Source: Streptomyces malaysiensis subsp. samsunensis
GTDB taxonomy: Bacteria; Actinomycetota; Actinomycetes; Streptomycetales; Streptomycetaceae
DNA length: 64,000 bases
Direction: 5' to 3'
Assembly: GCF_024519315.1 (NCBI RefSeq)
Contig: NZ_JANIIC010000019.1
Location: 62,001-126,000, forward strand
Positions 35,625 to 44,736 of this stretch are shown in pieces (position 1 is the first letter of the stretch; every line of letters starts with the position of its first letter). A program made the position numbers and the translations under genes. The notes below the pieces were generated by a model that saw nothing but the letters and a program-made list of their open reading frames with translations, was not told the DNA's origin and made no database searches.

Positions 35625-37127
35625 CTAGCGCTGCCCGGCGGCCGCGGCCGGTACGAAGCGCCGCAGCTCCGCCGCGAGCTCCTCGTGCACCCGCGCCTTG
35701 AGCAGCGTGCCCTCGGGGGTGTGCTCCTCGGAGAGCACCTCACCCTCGGTGTGGGTGCGCGCGACGAGCTTGCCGTGGGTGTACGGCAGCAGCACCTCGA
35801 TCTCGACCTGGGGCCGGGGCAGCTCCTCGTCGATCACCGCGAGCAGCTCGTCGATGCCCTGCCCGCTGCGGGCCGACACCGCCAAGGCGCGCCGCTCCAT
35901 CCGCAGCAGCCGCTGCACGACCAGCGGATCGGCCAGATCCGCCTTGTTGATCACAACGATCTCGGGCACATCGACCGCGCCCACATCGCGGATCACCTCG
36001 CGCACGGCGGCCAGCTGCTCCTCCGGCACCGGATGCGATCCGTCCACCACATGGACGATCAGATCGGCGTCGCCGACCTCCTCCATCGTGGAGCGGAACG
36101 CCTCCACCAGGTGGTGCGGCAGATGCCGGACGAACCCGACGGTGTCCGCCAGTGTGTAGAGCCGCCCGCTGGGCGTCTCGGCCCGGCGCACGGTCGGGTC
36201 GAGGGTGGCGAACAGCGCGTTCTCCACCAGGACACCCGCACCGGTGAGCCGGTTGAGCAGCGAGGACTTGCCCGCGTTGGTGTAACCGGCGATGGCCACC
36301 GAGGGGACCTTGTGACGCCGGCGCTCCTGCCGCTTGATGTCGCGGCCGGTCTTCATCTCGGCGATCTCGCGGCGCATCTTCGCCATCTTCTCGCGGATGC
36401 GGCGCCGATCCGTCTCGATCTTGGTCTCACCGGGACCACGCGTGGCCATACCGCCGCCCGAGGATCCGGAGCCACCACCACCCATCTGGCGAGACAGCGA
36501 CTGACCCCAGCCTCGCAGCCGCGGCAGCATGTACTGCATCTGGGCGAGCGAGACCTGCGCCTTGCCCTCTCGGGACTTGGCGTGCTGGGCGAAGATGTCG
36601 AGGATCAGGGCGGTGCGGTCGACCACCTTGACCTTGACGACGTCCTCGAGGTGGATCAGCTGTCCGGGGCTCAGCTCACCGTCGCAGACCACGGTGTCGG
36701 CACCGGATTCGACCACGATGTCACGCAGTTCCTCGGCCTTGCCGGAGCCGATGTAGGTGGCCGGGTCCGGCTTGCCGCGCCGCTGGATCACACCGTCGAG
36801 CACCAGGGCCCCGGCGGTCTCGGCGAGCGCGGCGAGCTCCGCCAGGGAGTTCTCCGCGTCCCGGACCGTGCCGGAGGTCCATACGCCGACCAGCACCACG
36901 CGCTCCAGGCGCAGCTGGCGGTACTCGACCTCGGTGACGTCCTCGAGCTCGGTGGACAGGCCCACCACGCGCCGCAGCGCGGCACGCTCGGAGCGGTCGT
37001 ACTGGTCGCCGTCACGCTCCTCGTCGATCTCGTGGCTCCAGGCGACGTCCTCTTCCATCAGGGCGTCGGCCCGAAGGCTCTCGGCGGCTCGCTGCCGGTC
37101 CTGCGGAAGGGAAGAGGAGTGGGTCAA
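35625..37127 (-). CDS. hflX: Ribosome-splitting GTPase HflX
   Basis: HflX is a 50S-ribosome-associated GTPase that splits stalled ribosomes in stress. The 500-residue protein has the N-terminal HflX domain (VVLVGVWT ... ADTVVCDGELSPGQLIHLEDVV). A helical linker carries the Gly/Ser-rich MGGGGSGSSGGGMATRGPGETKIETDRR. The G domain has GYTNAGKSSLLNRL, DTVGFVRHLPH and NKADL. TTG at 37127 is chosen because AAGGA precedes it by five bases and it gives the recalled start THSSSLPQDR; the frame is open 273 bases further upstream but without a site. The glycine-rich linker is longer than in E. coli. Confidence 0.95.
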   Translation of the reverse strand: MTHSSSLPQDRQRAAESLRADALMEEDVAWSHEIDEERDGDQYDRSERAALRRVVGLSTELEDVTEVEYRQLRLERVVLVGVWTSGTVRDAENSLAELAALAETAGALVLDGVIQRRGKPDPATYIGSGKAEELRDIVVESGADTVVCDGELSPGQLIHLEDVVKVKVVDRTALILDIFAQHAKSREGKAQVSLAQMQYMLPRLRGWGQSLSRQMGGGGSGSSGGGMATRGPGETKIETDRRRIREKMAKMRREIAEMKTGRDIKRQERRRHKVPSVAIAGYTNAGKSSLLNRLTGAGVLVENALFATLDPTVRRAETPSGRLYTLADTVGFVRHLPHHLVEAFRSTMEEVGDADLIVHVVDGSHPVPEEQLAAVREVIRDVGAVDVPEIVVINKADLADPLVVQRLLRMERRALAVSARSGQGIDELLAVIDEELPRPQVEIEVLLPYTHGKLVARTHTEGEVLSEEHTPEGTLLKARVHEELAAELRRFVPAAAAGQR

Positions 37128-37246
37128 AGGAATCCTTACGTCGTGGAATACCGTCACTGTCGACAACGCTCGGCGGGCCCCCGGGATTCCCCGCCGGGCC
37201 GGCCGCGACGCCGACCCCTTGATGGTCGCACGCGGCGGCCGGACCG

Positions 37247-38827
37247 TCACCCGGGTTTCACGGCCCATGGCACGGCGTAACGCACCGCGTGCCGGCCCGC
37301 CCGCGCGCCGGGCAGCGCGGCGCCCTTGGTGCTCTCCTTCGCCGTCGACCTCCAGTCGGGGTGTCCCGGCATCGGCGGCGTCCTGCTGCCGTACAGCCAC
37401 GGATGGAGGAATCCGCTCAGGTCGCGCCCCGCCACCTCGGAGGCCAGCCGGATGAAGTCGGCGGTCGAGGCCACACCGTCGCGGTGGCGGAGCACCCAGC
37501 GCCGTTCCAGCCGGTCGAAGGCGGCCGGGCCGATCCGCTGCCGCAGCGCGTACAGCACCAGCGCGCTGCCGTCGTAGACCACCGGGCGGAAGATGCCGAT
37601 CGGCTGGCCGGGGTCGGCCGGCTTGGGGGCCGCGGGTGGCCCCGCCTCGGCCCGCCAGGCGTCGGACTGCCCGTACGCCTTGCGCATCCGCCCCGTCAGG
37701 CTCGCCTTACCGCGCTCATCGGCGTACAGCGCCTCGTACCAGGTGGCGTGGCCCTCGTTGAGCCACAGATCGGACCAGCGGCGCGGGCTGACGCTGTCGC
37801 CGAACCACTGGTGCGCCAGCTCATGCACCATGATCGACTCGATGTACCAGCGAGGCAGCTGACCGCTGGTGAACAGGTCGCGCTCGAAGAGCGAGAGCGT
37901 CTGTGTCTCCAGCTCGAAGCCGGTGGTGGCGTGGGCGATCAGCACACCGTAGTTCTCGAAGGGGTAGCGCCCGGCCTTCCGCTCCATCCAGGCCAGCTGT
38001 CCTGGAGTGCGCGCGAGCCACTTCTCCAGCCGTGCGCGGTCCGCCACGGGGACGACATCGCGCACCGGCAGCCCATGGGGCCCGGTGCGGCGCGGTACGG
38101 CGGAGCGGCCGATGGAGATCTGCGTCAGCTCGGTGGCCATGGGGTGGACGAGACGGTACGTCCAGGTGGTCCGCGATCCCTTGCGGACGCGCGGTCCGGG
38201 CAGACCGCCCGCGACGACCGTAAGGCTCTTCGGGGCGGTGATCCGGAAGGTGAAGCGGGCCTTGTCGGCGGGGTGGTCATTGCACGGGAAGACGCGGTGG
38301 GCGGCGTTGGCCTGGTTGGCCATGGCCAGGCCGTCGCCAGTGCGGACCCAGCCGCCGTTCGTACCGCCCTGGGGATCGCTGGTGTGGCGGACGGTGACCC
38401 GGAACGCGGCGCCCTTGTGGATCGGGGCGGACGGGGTGATCACCAGGTCCTCTCCGGCCGTCGCGAACCGGGCCCGCGCTCCGTCGACTCTTACGGAGCG
38501 CACGACGCCCTGGGCGAAGTCGAGGTTCACGGTGCGCAGGGGGGCGGTGGCGCGGGCGTCGATGGTGGTCACGGCGTCGAGCGGCCGGTCCTGACGGCGG
38601 TAGTCGAACGCGAGGTCATACGCCGTGACGTCGTACCCGGGGTTGCCGAGCTGCGGGAAGAGGGGGTCACCGATGCCCAGGGGCGTGGGATGCGCGGGGG
38701 ATACCGGCCCCGCGGCCGAGGAGGGGCCGACCGCGAGGAAGACCGCGGCCATGGCGGCGGCCACCAGCGCGGTCCTGCGGCGCCCGGTGCGCGGTGGCCA
38801 GGGGCGGCGCCCCGAAGAAAGCGTCAT
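37247..38827 (-). CDS. Secreted M1-family zinc aminopeptidase
   Basis: This 526-residue metallopeptidase has an N-terminal export signal with several arginines (about 1-39: RRPWPPRTGRRRTALVAAAMAAVFLAVG), so export could be Sec or Tat. The M1 zinc motif HELAHQWFGD is followed by WLNEGHATW, giving HExxH-x18-E. ERDLF and IMVHELAH are typical of the family. It lacks the usual C-terminal ARM domain seen in larger M1 enzymes, and ends soon after LHPWLYGSRTPPMPGHPDW. It starts 87 bases downstream of the RSH gene stop on the same strand, so cotranscription is possible. Confidence 0.88.
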   Translation of the reverse strand: MTLSSGRRPWPPRTGRRRTALVAAAMAAVFLAVGPSSAAGPVSPAHPTPLGIGDPLFPQLGNPGYDVTAYDLAFDYRRQDRPLDAVTTIDARATAPLRTVNLDFAQGVVRSVRVDGARARFATAGEDLVITPSAPIHKGAAFRVTVRHTSDPQGGTNGGWVRTGDGLAMANQANAAHRVFPCNDHPADKARFTFRITAPKSLTVVAGGLPGPRVRKGSRTTWTYRLVHPMATELTQISIGRSAVPRRTGPHGLPVRDVVPVADRARLEKWLARTPGQLAWMERKAGRYPFENYGVLIAHATTGFELETQTLSLFERDLFTSGQLPRWYIESIMVHELAHQWFGDSVSPRRWSDLWLNEGHATWYEALYADERGKASLTGRMRKAYGQSDAWRAEAGPPAAPKPADPGQPIGIFRPVVYDGSALVLYALRQRIGPAAFDRLERRWVLRHRDGVASTADFIRLASEVAGRDLSGFLHPWLYGSRTPPMPGHPDWRSTAKESTKGAALPGARAGRHAVRYAVPWAVKPG

Positions 38828-38914
38828 GCCCTACGGCTACCAGCGCCCCGGCACCCGCGCAGTCGCTCCCGGCCTTGATCCACCCGAAGGAGTTCAGAGG
38901 CGGCCCGACGGCGC

Positions 38915-41110
38915 TCAGGAGTGCGCCGCGGCCACGCTGCGGCCCTCGCGCGTCACGTCGTAGACCCCGGGGACGTTGCGCATGGCCCGCATCAGGATCG
39001 GCAGCTTGCCCGCGTCGGGCAGCTGGAGCGTGTAGGTGTGCCGGACCCGCTGCTCACGGGGCGGTTCGACGGCGGCCGCCACCACCTCCGCACCCTCCGC
39101 GGCGATGGCCTCGGTGAGATCGGCCAGCAGATGCGGTCTGCTGAACGCCTCCGCGAAGAGGGTCACGCGATAGTCGCCGCCCCCGTCCCCGTCGTCCTGG
39201 TCCGCCCAGCGCACCCCGACGGCCGTACGCCCGGCCGCGGTCATCCGTGCCACCCCGGGGCACCGCACACGGTGCACGGTGACGGCCCCGCCGCGGACCG
39301 CGAAGCCGGTGACCGCGTCCGGCGGCACGGGGGTGCAGCAACGGGCGAGCCTTACGGTCGCTCCGGGCAGGTCGACGGCGATGCCCGCCTCGGGGCGGCC
39401 CGCACCGGCCGCGGGGACGGCGGCCTCGCCCTGCGGGGCCTGGGAGCCCTGCGCGCCCTGCCCGGTGAGCTCGGCGGCGGACTCCGCCTCCGTCTCCCGG
39501 GCCGCCTCCCGGGACTCGTGCTGCGGCGCCGGATGGGCGGCCAGCCAGCGGTTGATGGCGATACGGGCGGCCGGGGTGCGGGCGTGGTCGAGCCACTCCG
39601 GCGAGGGGCCGTGGGAGGCGGCGTCCCTGCTGTCGCTCGCCATCAGCAGCTGGAGGGTGTCGCCGTCGCGCAGCACCGTGCTCAGCGTCGCGATCCGGCC
39701 GTTGACCCGGGCGCCGATACAGGAGTGCGCGTCGTCGCCGTACAGGGAGTACGCGGCGTCCACACAGCTCGCGCCCGCGGGCAGGCCGAGCGTCCCGCCG
39801 TCGGAGCGGAAGACCGTGATCTCCCGGTCCTGGGCGAGGTCGTCGCGGAGCGAGGTCCAGAAGATGTCGGGGTCGGGGGTGGCGCTCTGCCAGTCGAGCA
39901 GCCGGGACAGCCAGCCGGGGCGGGTGGGGTCCGCCCGCTCGCCCTCGGGGGCGTCGGCGCCCTCCGTCGGGGCGTACGGATTGCCGAGGGCGATCACTCC
40001 GGCCTCCGCGACCCGGTGCATCTGGTGGGTGCGGATGAGGACTTCGGTGACCTCGCCGTCGCGCCCGGCCACGGCCGTGTGCAGCGACTGGTAGAGGTTG
40101 AACTTGGGGACCGCGATGAAGTCCTTGAACTCCGAGATCACCGGAGTGAAGCAGGTGTGCAGTTCGCCGAGGACCGCGTAACAGTCGGCGTCGTCGGAGA
40201 CCAGGACGAGCAGTCGGCCGAGGTCGGTGCCGGTCAGCTCGCCGCGCTTGATCCCGGCCCGGTGGACGGAGACGAAGTGCCGCGGCCGGACCAGGACTTC
40301 GGCGGTGATGCCCGCCTCGTGGAGCACGCCCCGTACGTCCCCGGCGGCGCGGGCCAGCGGGTCGGGGCGCCCGGCGTGGGCCTGGAGGAGCTCGCGGGTC
40401 CGCGCGTACTCCTCGGGGTGGAGGATGGCGAAGACCAGGTCCTCCAGCTCGGTCTTGAGCGCCTGCACCCCGAGCCGCTCGGCGAGCGGGATCAGCACAT
40501 CACGGGTGACCTTGGCGATGCGGGCCTGTTTCTCGGGGCGCATCACGCCGAGGGTGCGCATGTTGTGCAGCCGGTCGGCGAGTTTGATCGACATCACCCG
40601 GACATCGTTGCCAGTGGCGACGAGCATCTTGCGGAAGGTCTCGGGCTCGGCCGCCGCGCCGTAGTCGACCTTCTCCAACTTGGTGACGCCGTCGACGAGA
40701 TAGCGGACCTCCTCGCCGAACTGCTCCCCCACCTGATCGAGAGTCACATCGGTGTCCTCGACGGTGTCGTGGAGCAGCGAGGCCGTCAGGGTCGTGGTCT
40801 CGGCGCCCAGTTCGGCGAGGATCAGCGTGACGGCCAGCGGATGGGTGATGTACGGCTCACCGCTCTTGCGCATCTGGCCGCGATGGGAGGACTCGGCCAG
40901 TACATACGCCTTGCGGAGCACATCCAGCTCGGCTCCGGGGTGGTGCACGCGATGGACCTTGGCCACATGCTCGATCGCGTCCGGCAGCCGGCCGCGCGAG
41001 GCCGGACCGAGCAGGGCCGCCCGGCTGAACCTGCGGAGATTGCGCAGGTCGATGCGGGGGAGGCCGCGCCTGCGACCGAACGGGGCCTGGTCGGTGGCCT
41101 CTGCGCTCAT
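38915..41110 (-). CDS. rshA: RelA/SpoT homologue (RshA-like) with degenerate synthetase region
   Basis: The 731-residue long-RSH architecture has an HD hydrolase domain (about 70-190), a synthetase domain (about 260-380), a TGS domain (about 420-485) and a C-terminal ACT domain. Hydrolase motifs are intact: HDTVEDT at 114-120 and KLADRLHNMRTL at 177-188. The synthetase departs from active RelA: the RPKHYYSVYQKM-type segment reads RPRHFVSVHRAG, the conserved Arg of the DLVGIRVLV-type strand is replaced (DLGRLLVLV), and AAHWKYK is absent (VIALGNPY). So it may mainly degrade (p)ppGpp. ATG at 41110 follows GGAGG. It matches S. coelicolor rshA by position. A second, canonical RelA is expected elsewhere. 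Confidence 0.85.
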   Translation of the reverse strand: MSAEATDQAPFGRRRGLPRIDLRNLRRFSRAALLGPASRGRLPDAIEHVAKVHRVHHPGAELDVLRKAYVLAESSHRGQMRKSGEPYITHPLAVTLILAELGAETTTLTASLLHDTVEDTDVTLDQVGEQFGEEVRYLVDGVTKLEKVDYGAAAEPETFRKMLVATGNDVRVMSIKLADRLHNMRTLGVMRPEKQARIAKVTRDVLIPLAERLGVQALKTELEDLVFAILHPEEYARTRELLQAHAGRPDPLARAAGDVRGVLHEAGITAEVLVRPRHFVSVHRAGIKRGELTGTDLGRLLVLVSDDADCYAVLGELHTCFTPVISEFKDFIAVPKFNLYQSLHTAVAGRDGEVTEVLIRTHQMHRVAEAGVIALGNPYAPTEGADAPEGERADPTRPGWLSRLLDWQSATPDPDIFWTSLRDDLAQDREITVFRSDGGTLGLPAGASCVDAAYSLYGDDAHSCIGARVNGRIATLSTVLRDGDTLQLLMASDSRDAASHGPSPEWLDHARTPAARIAINRWLAAHPAPQHESREAARETEAESAAELTGQGAQGSQAPQGEAAVPAAGAGRPEAGIAVDLPGATVRLARCCTPVPPDAVTGFAVRGGAVTVHRVRCPGVARMTAAGRTAVGVRWADQDDGDGGGDYRVTLFAEAFSRPHLLADLTEAIAAEGAEVVAAAVEPPREQRVRHTYTLQLPDAGKLPILMRAMRNVPGVYDVTREGRSVAAAHS

Positions 41111-41245
41111 GGGCACCTCCGGCGGCGTCGAGCGTCAACCGGCGTGGGCACTCCCCCGGGCCGGTGCTTGATGCTATCGAGCCCATCACGCACGGCCGAC
41201 CGGCTCTCGCCCAGAGTGAAACGGATCACCCATTCGAGGGAAGTG

Positions 41246-42178
41246 TCAGCCGAGGTCCGTGCCCAGCCAAGAGGGGTCCAGCTCCCCCTCGGCCACGATC
41301 ACGGCAGGGCCGGTCATCTCCACCGTACCGTCCGGCCGTTCGCTGATGACAAGCCGCCCTCCCGGAACGTCCACGGTGTAGGTGACGGGGTGGCCGGTGA
41401 CCGCCGGATCGGCCCCGTCACGGCGCGCCGCGGCCACCATCACGGCGCAGGCGCCGGTGCCGCAGGAGCGGGTCTCGCCGGAGCCGCGCTCGTGCACGCG
41501 CATCGCGACATGGCGCGGGCCGCGGTCGACGACGAACTCGACATTGGTGCCCTGTGGGTACGCGGAGGCTGGGCGCACGGCGGGGGCCGTGAAGAGATCA
41601 CCGGCCTGGGCGAGGTCGTCGACGAAGGCGACCGCGTGCGGATTGCCCATGTTCACGTTGCGCGCGGGCCAGCAGCGCTCACCGACCGTGACCGTGATCT
41701 CCCCTTCGGGGCCGGGCTCGGGCAGTGCGGCCTCGCCCATCACCACGGTGATCGGGCCGTCGGACCCAGCCGTGGCCTCACCCGGCCGCGCGGCGTCACC
41801 GGCGTCCTTGGCGATGTGGACCCGGCGCACCCCGGCCCGGGTGGCGACCGCGAGATCGCCCGCCTCGACGAGCCCGGCCCGCTGGAGGTAGCGGGCGAAG
41901 ACACGGACTCCGTTGCCGCACATCTCGGCGACGCTGCCGTCGCTGTTGCGGTAGTCCATGAACCACTTGGCCTGGTCGGCCATGCCCCGCGCCTCGGGAT
42001 GCGCCGAGGACCGTACGACGCGGATCAGCCCGTCACCGCCGATACCGGCGCGGCGGTCACAGATCCGGGCGACGGCGGCCGCGGACAGCTCCAGGCCGCC
42101 GTCCAGGTCGGGGACGATGACGAAGTCGTTCTCGGTGCCGTGCCCCTTGACGAAGGACAGCCGTGGTGCGGTGCTCAT
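41246..42178 (-). CDS. dapF: Diaminopimelate epimerase
   Basis: DapF converts LL- to meso-diaminopimelate for lysine and cell-wall synthesis. It is 310 residues long. The two catalytic cysteines lie in AEMCGNGVRVFARYL and ETRSCGTGACAVMVA. The start LSFVKGHGTENDFVI and the Asn of YRNSDGSV are typical. The ATG at 42178 is the family start. It is followed by the RSH gene 136 bases downstream and preceded by the 42321 membrane gene; no operon is certain. Confidence 0.96.
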   Translation of the reverse strand: MSTAPRLSFVKGHGTENDFVIVPDLDGGLELSAAAVARICDRRAGIGGDGLIRVVRSSAHPEARGMADQAKWFMDYRNSDGSVAEMCGNGVRVFARYLQRAGLVEAGDLAVATRAGVRRVHIAKDAGDAARPGEATAGSDGPITVVMGEAALPEPGPEGEITVTVGERCWPARNVNMGNPHAVAFVDDLAQAGDLFTAPAVRPASAYPQGTNVEFVVDRGPRHVAMRVHERGSGETRSCGTGACAVMVAAARRDGADPAVTGHPVTYTVDVPGGRLVISERPDGTVEMTGPAVIVAEGELDPSWLGTDLG

Positions 42179-42320
42179 CCCTCGATCCTACGGGGCACCG
42201 CGAGCGCCGTCCCCCGGTGCCCGGCGGGCGCCGCCCAGGCGGCCCTGAGCCCGTGACGAGCCCGCACCGGCGAGGTGCCGTGCCCGGCGCCGGGGCCCGG
42301 GAGGAGCCGCCGGAGGGGCC

Positions 42321-42818
42321 CTAGCGGAGGCGGGCCACGCGCCAGAAGGTGAGGGCGACCAGCAGCGCGACGATCAGCACATAGAGCACTACGAAGCGCC
42401 AGTCCGGGCGGCGCCCGGAGCCTCTGGGGGGAAGGCCCGGCCAGGTGTAGCCCACCCGGCGGGCGGCCATCAGGCCCCAGCCCGCCGCACAGCCGCTCAG
42501 CAGCAGGCCGAGCATGGCCACGACCGCCCCTCCGTCGCCGAACTCGAAGGCGAGCGGGAAGGCGAACATCAGCGAGCCGAGGATGGCCAGGGCGACGATC
42601 GGCGCGATCTGCCAGATCCGCAGCCGGCGCGGCGGGCGCAGCTCCCGGAAGGACTCCCCGGAGACCGATCCCGCGCCGTCCGGGTCCTCGGAGCCGTCCT
42701 CGAGGACCGCGCCGGGTTCATGGAAGGCTCCGGCCTCATCGTCGGGGCCGTCCGGGGTCAGCGACCGCGCGTCTCCGTGCGGCGATTGCTGCGATGCGTC
42801 GCGAGGGCCGGCCTCCAT
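42321..42818 (-). CDS. Small membrane protein of unknown function
   Basis: I do not recognise a family. The 165-residue protein has an acidic hydrophilic N-terminus (about 1-65, rich in Asp, Glu, Gly and Pro) and three hydrophobic helices. These are IAPIVALAILGSLMFAFPLAF, VVAMLGLLLSGCAAGWGLMAA and VVLYVLIVALLVALTFW. It should be a polytopic membrane protein. ATG at 42818 has GGAGG ten bases away; the GTG at 42824 has it four bases away and would add two residues. It lies 108 bases downstream of miaA on the same strand. Confidence 0.65.
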   Translation of the reverse strand: MEAGPRDASQQSPHGDARSLTPDGPDDEAGAFHEPGAVLEDGSEDPDGAGSVSGESFRELRPPRRLRIWQIAPIVALAILGSLMFAFPLAFEFGDGGAVVAMLGLLLSGCAAGWGLMAARRVGYTWPGLPPRGSGRRPDWRFVVLYVLIVALLVALTFWRVARLR

Positions 42819-42926
42819 CGCCACACGCCCTCCCAACTCCAGACACCACGGCACGATCGGAGCTTGATGATGGCATGCCCGCCGGGGCCCCAATGACGAG
42901 CGGAGCGTCCCGATGCCATCACGTGA

Positions 42927-43865
42927 TCAGGCTGTGACCGCCCGTTCAACCAACGCGAGCGCGCTCGCCAGGAGTTCCCCCCTGCGGTCGGCGGCTCCGC
43001 TGAGCCAGTGGACCCTGGGATCGCGGCGGAACCAGGAGTCCTGACGGCGTGCGAACCGCTTGGTGGCGCGCACCGTTTCGACCTTCGCGTCCTCCTCGGC
43101 GCACTCCCCCGCGAGCGCGGCGAGCACTTGCTGATAGCCGAGCGCGCGGGAGGCGGTACGGCCGGAGCGCAGCCCGGCGGCCTCCAGCCGGCGGACCTCC
43201 TCGACCAGCCCGGCGTCCCACATCCGGTCGACCCGAAGGGCGATCCGCTCGTCCAGCTCGGGCCGCTCGACGTCGACGCCGATCTGGAGCGTGTCGTAGA
43301 CCGCCTCATGCCCCGGCAGATTGGCCGTGAAACGGCGGCCTGTGATCTCGATGACCTCCAGCGCCCGGACCACCCTGCGGCCGTTGCTGGGCAGGATCGC
43401 GCGCGCCGCCTCGGGGTCGGCGGCGGCGAGCCGGGCGTGCAGGACCCCGGAACCCCGCTCCTCCAGCTCGGCCTCGAGCCGGGCCCGGACGGCGGGGTCG
43501 GTGCCCGGGAACTCGAGTGCGTCGATGGCCCCGCGGATGTAGAGACCGGAGCCGCCGACCAGGACGGGGGTGCGGCCCTCGTCGAGCAGACGGTCCATCT
43601 CGGCGCGGGCCAGCCGCTGATACTCGGCGACGCTCGCGGTCTGGGTGACGTCCCAGATGTCCAGCAGCCGGTGCGGCACCCCCTGCCGCTCGTCCTCCGT
43701 CAGCTTGGCGGTGCCGATGTCCATGCCCCGGTAGAGCTGCATGGAGTCGGCGTTGACGACCTCGCCGCCGAGATGTCTGGCGAGCGCGACGCCCAGGTCG
43801 GACTTTCCGGCCGCGGTGGGGCCGACGACGGCGATGACTCGCAGCGGGTGGCCTGCAATATTCAC
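42927..43865 (-). CDS. miaA: tRNA dimethylallyltransferase
   Basis: MiaA adds an isopentenyl group to A37 of tRNAs that read UNN codons. The 312-residue protein has Walker A GPTAAGKSDLGVALA near the start, DSMQLYRGMDIGTAK, the DDR-type region HRLLDIWDVTQTASVAEY and GGSGLYIRGAIDAL. GTG at 43865 matches the family N-terminus NIAGHPLRVIAVVGPTAAGKS; the frame is open far upstream but that part is shadow sequence. The ribosome-binding site is weak. MiaB, the next enzyme in this pathway, is encoded about 1.7 kb further along on the same strand. Confidence 0.94.
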   Translation of the reverse strand: MNIAGHPLRVIAVVGPTAAGKSDLGVALARHLGGEVVNADSMQLYRGMDIGTAKLTEDERQGVPHRLLDIWDVTQTASVAEYQRLARAEMDRLLDEGRTPVLVGGSGLYIRGAIDALEFPGTDPAVRARLEAELEERGSGVLHARLAAADPEAARAILPSNGRRVVRALEVIEITGRRFTANLPGHEAVYDTLQIGVDVERPELDERIALRVDRMWDAGLVEEVRRLEAAGLRSGRTASRALGYQQVLAALAGECAEEDAKVETVRATKRFARRQDSWFRRDPRVHWLSGAADRRGELLASALALVERAVTA

Positions 43866-44048
43866 CGGGCCAGTCTCGCAAATGCCAGGGGCTCTCCTCG
43901 AATGAGCGACGTGACGGGGCACCGCCGGGTTCGTTGCCTGTTGCGAGGTTCCCAGGGCCGGTTCGGGGACTCGGTGCCCACGCGCGGCGCAAGGGGGCAC
44001 CCCGAACGGCACGGGATTTCGCCCGCACGAGTAAGGTATGGAGTAGAT

Positions 44049-44330
44049 ATGGGCGTGTTTTCCAGGTTTCGACGTTCTTCCAGGTCTCACCGTGTGTCGA
44101 AGAGGACGATCCGATCGTCCGAGAGGGCACCGGAGGAGACTCCGTCCGTACAGGACGCCCAGGCCGCGGCCGACGCCGCAACGGCGGAGACCGAGTCCGG
44201 GACCGCTGACGGGGATGAGGCCGCGCGGAGCGGGAAGGAGAGTCCGGCGGGTGAAGGCGCCGGAATCCCCAGGCAGCAGTCCGCGGCCGAGGCGGCCGAC
44301 AGCGAGACCGGTGAGAGCGCCCGCACATAG
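44049..44330 (+). CDS. Small acidic/basic protein conserved in Streptomyces
   Basis: The 93-residue protein has a basic N-terminus (VFSRFRRSSRSHRVSKRT) and an acidic Ala/Glu/Asp-rich remainder, probably disordered. Related Streptomyces genes have been labelled gliding motility protein without experimental basis. The ATG at 44049 has GGAG six bases upstream. It precedes the 44355 gene by 24 bases and is probably cotranscribed with it. It is divergent from miaA across 183 bases. The real function is unknown. Confidence 0.7.
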   Translation: MGVFSRFRRSSRSHRVSKRTIRSSERAPEETPSVQDAQAAADAATAETESGTADGDEAARSGKESPAGEGAGIPRQQSAAEAADSETGESART

Positions 44331-44354
44331 GCAACCGACGAGGGTAGGTGGCAC

Positions 44355-44597
44355 ATGGGCCTGATGGACAATCTCAAGGCCAAGGCCGGTCAGATGAAGG
44401 GCAAGGCCGGCGGCTTCGCGCAGCAGCACGAGGCCAGGATCGGACGGGGCCTGGAGAAGGCGGCCAAGTCGGTCGACACCAGGACCAAGGGCAAGTACAG
44501 CGCCAAGATCGAGACTGGCACGGGCAAGGCGAAGGACGCCCTCAACCGCCTCTCGCACATGGACGAGCCCAAGCCCAAGCGCAAGGGCGACGCATAA
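44355..44597 (+). CDS. MT0933/Rv0909-like antitoxin-family protein
   Basis: The 80-residue Lys/Ala/Gly-rich protein starts GLMDNLKAKAGQMKGKAGGFAQQHEARIGRGLEKAAKSVDT, which fits the MT0933 antitoxin family by recall. No toxin gene is adjacent, so the antitoxin label may be misleading; it may be a small structural or stress protein. Repeated Lys-Gly-Lys spacing suggests a helical or disordered nucleic-acid-binding protein. AGGG lies before the ATG. It is the second gene of a small plus-strand pair. Confidence 0.65.
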   Translation: MGLMDNLKAKAGQMKGKAGGFAQQHEARIGRGLEKAAKSVDTRTKGKYSAKIETGTGKAKDALNRLSHMDEPKPKRKGDA

Positions 44598-44698
44598 GGC
44601 CGGCCAGGCCAAGAAGGCACGCAAGAAGGCACATCGGACGGGGGCGGACACGTCGGGGGCGGGTGGTGCCGGTCCCGGACCGGCCGACCCCGCCGGTA

Positions 44699-44730
44699 CG
44701 CGGCCGTGGAGCGCACGCTCCACGGCCGCG
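44699..44730. terminator. Bidirectional hairpin terminator
   Basis: Perfect 15-base arms CGCGGCCGTGGAGCG and CGCTCCACGGCCGCG separated by CA. It ends seven bases from the 44737 gene's stop and follows the antitoxin-like gene by about 100 bases, so it can serve both convergent transcripts. Confidence 0.8.
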
Positions 44731-44736
44731 AGCGGC

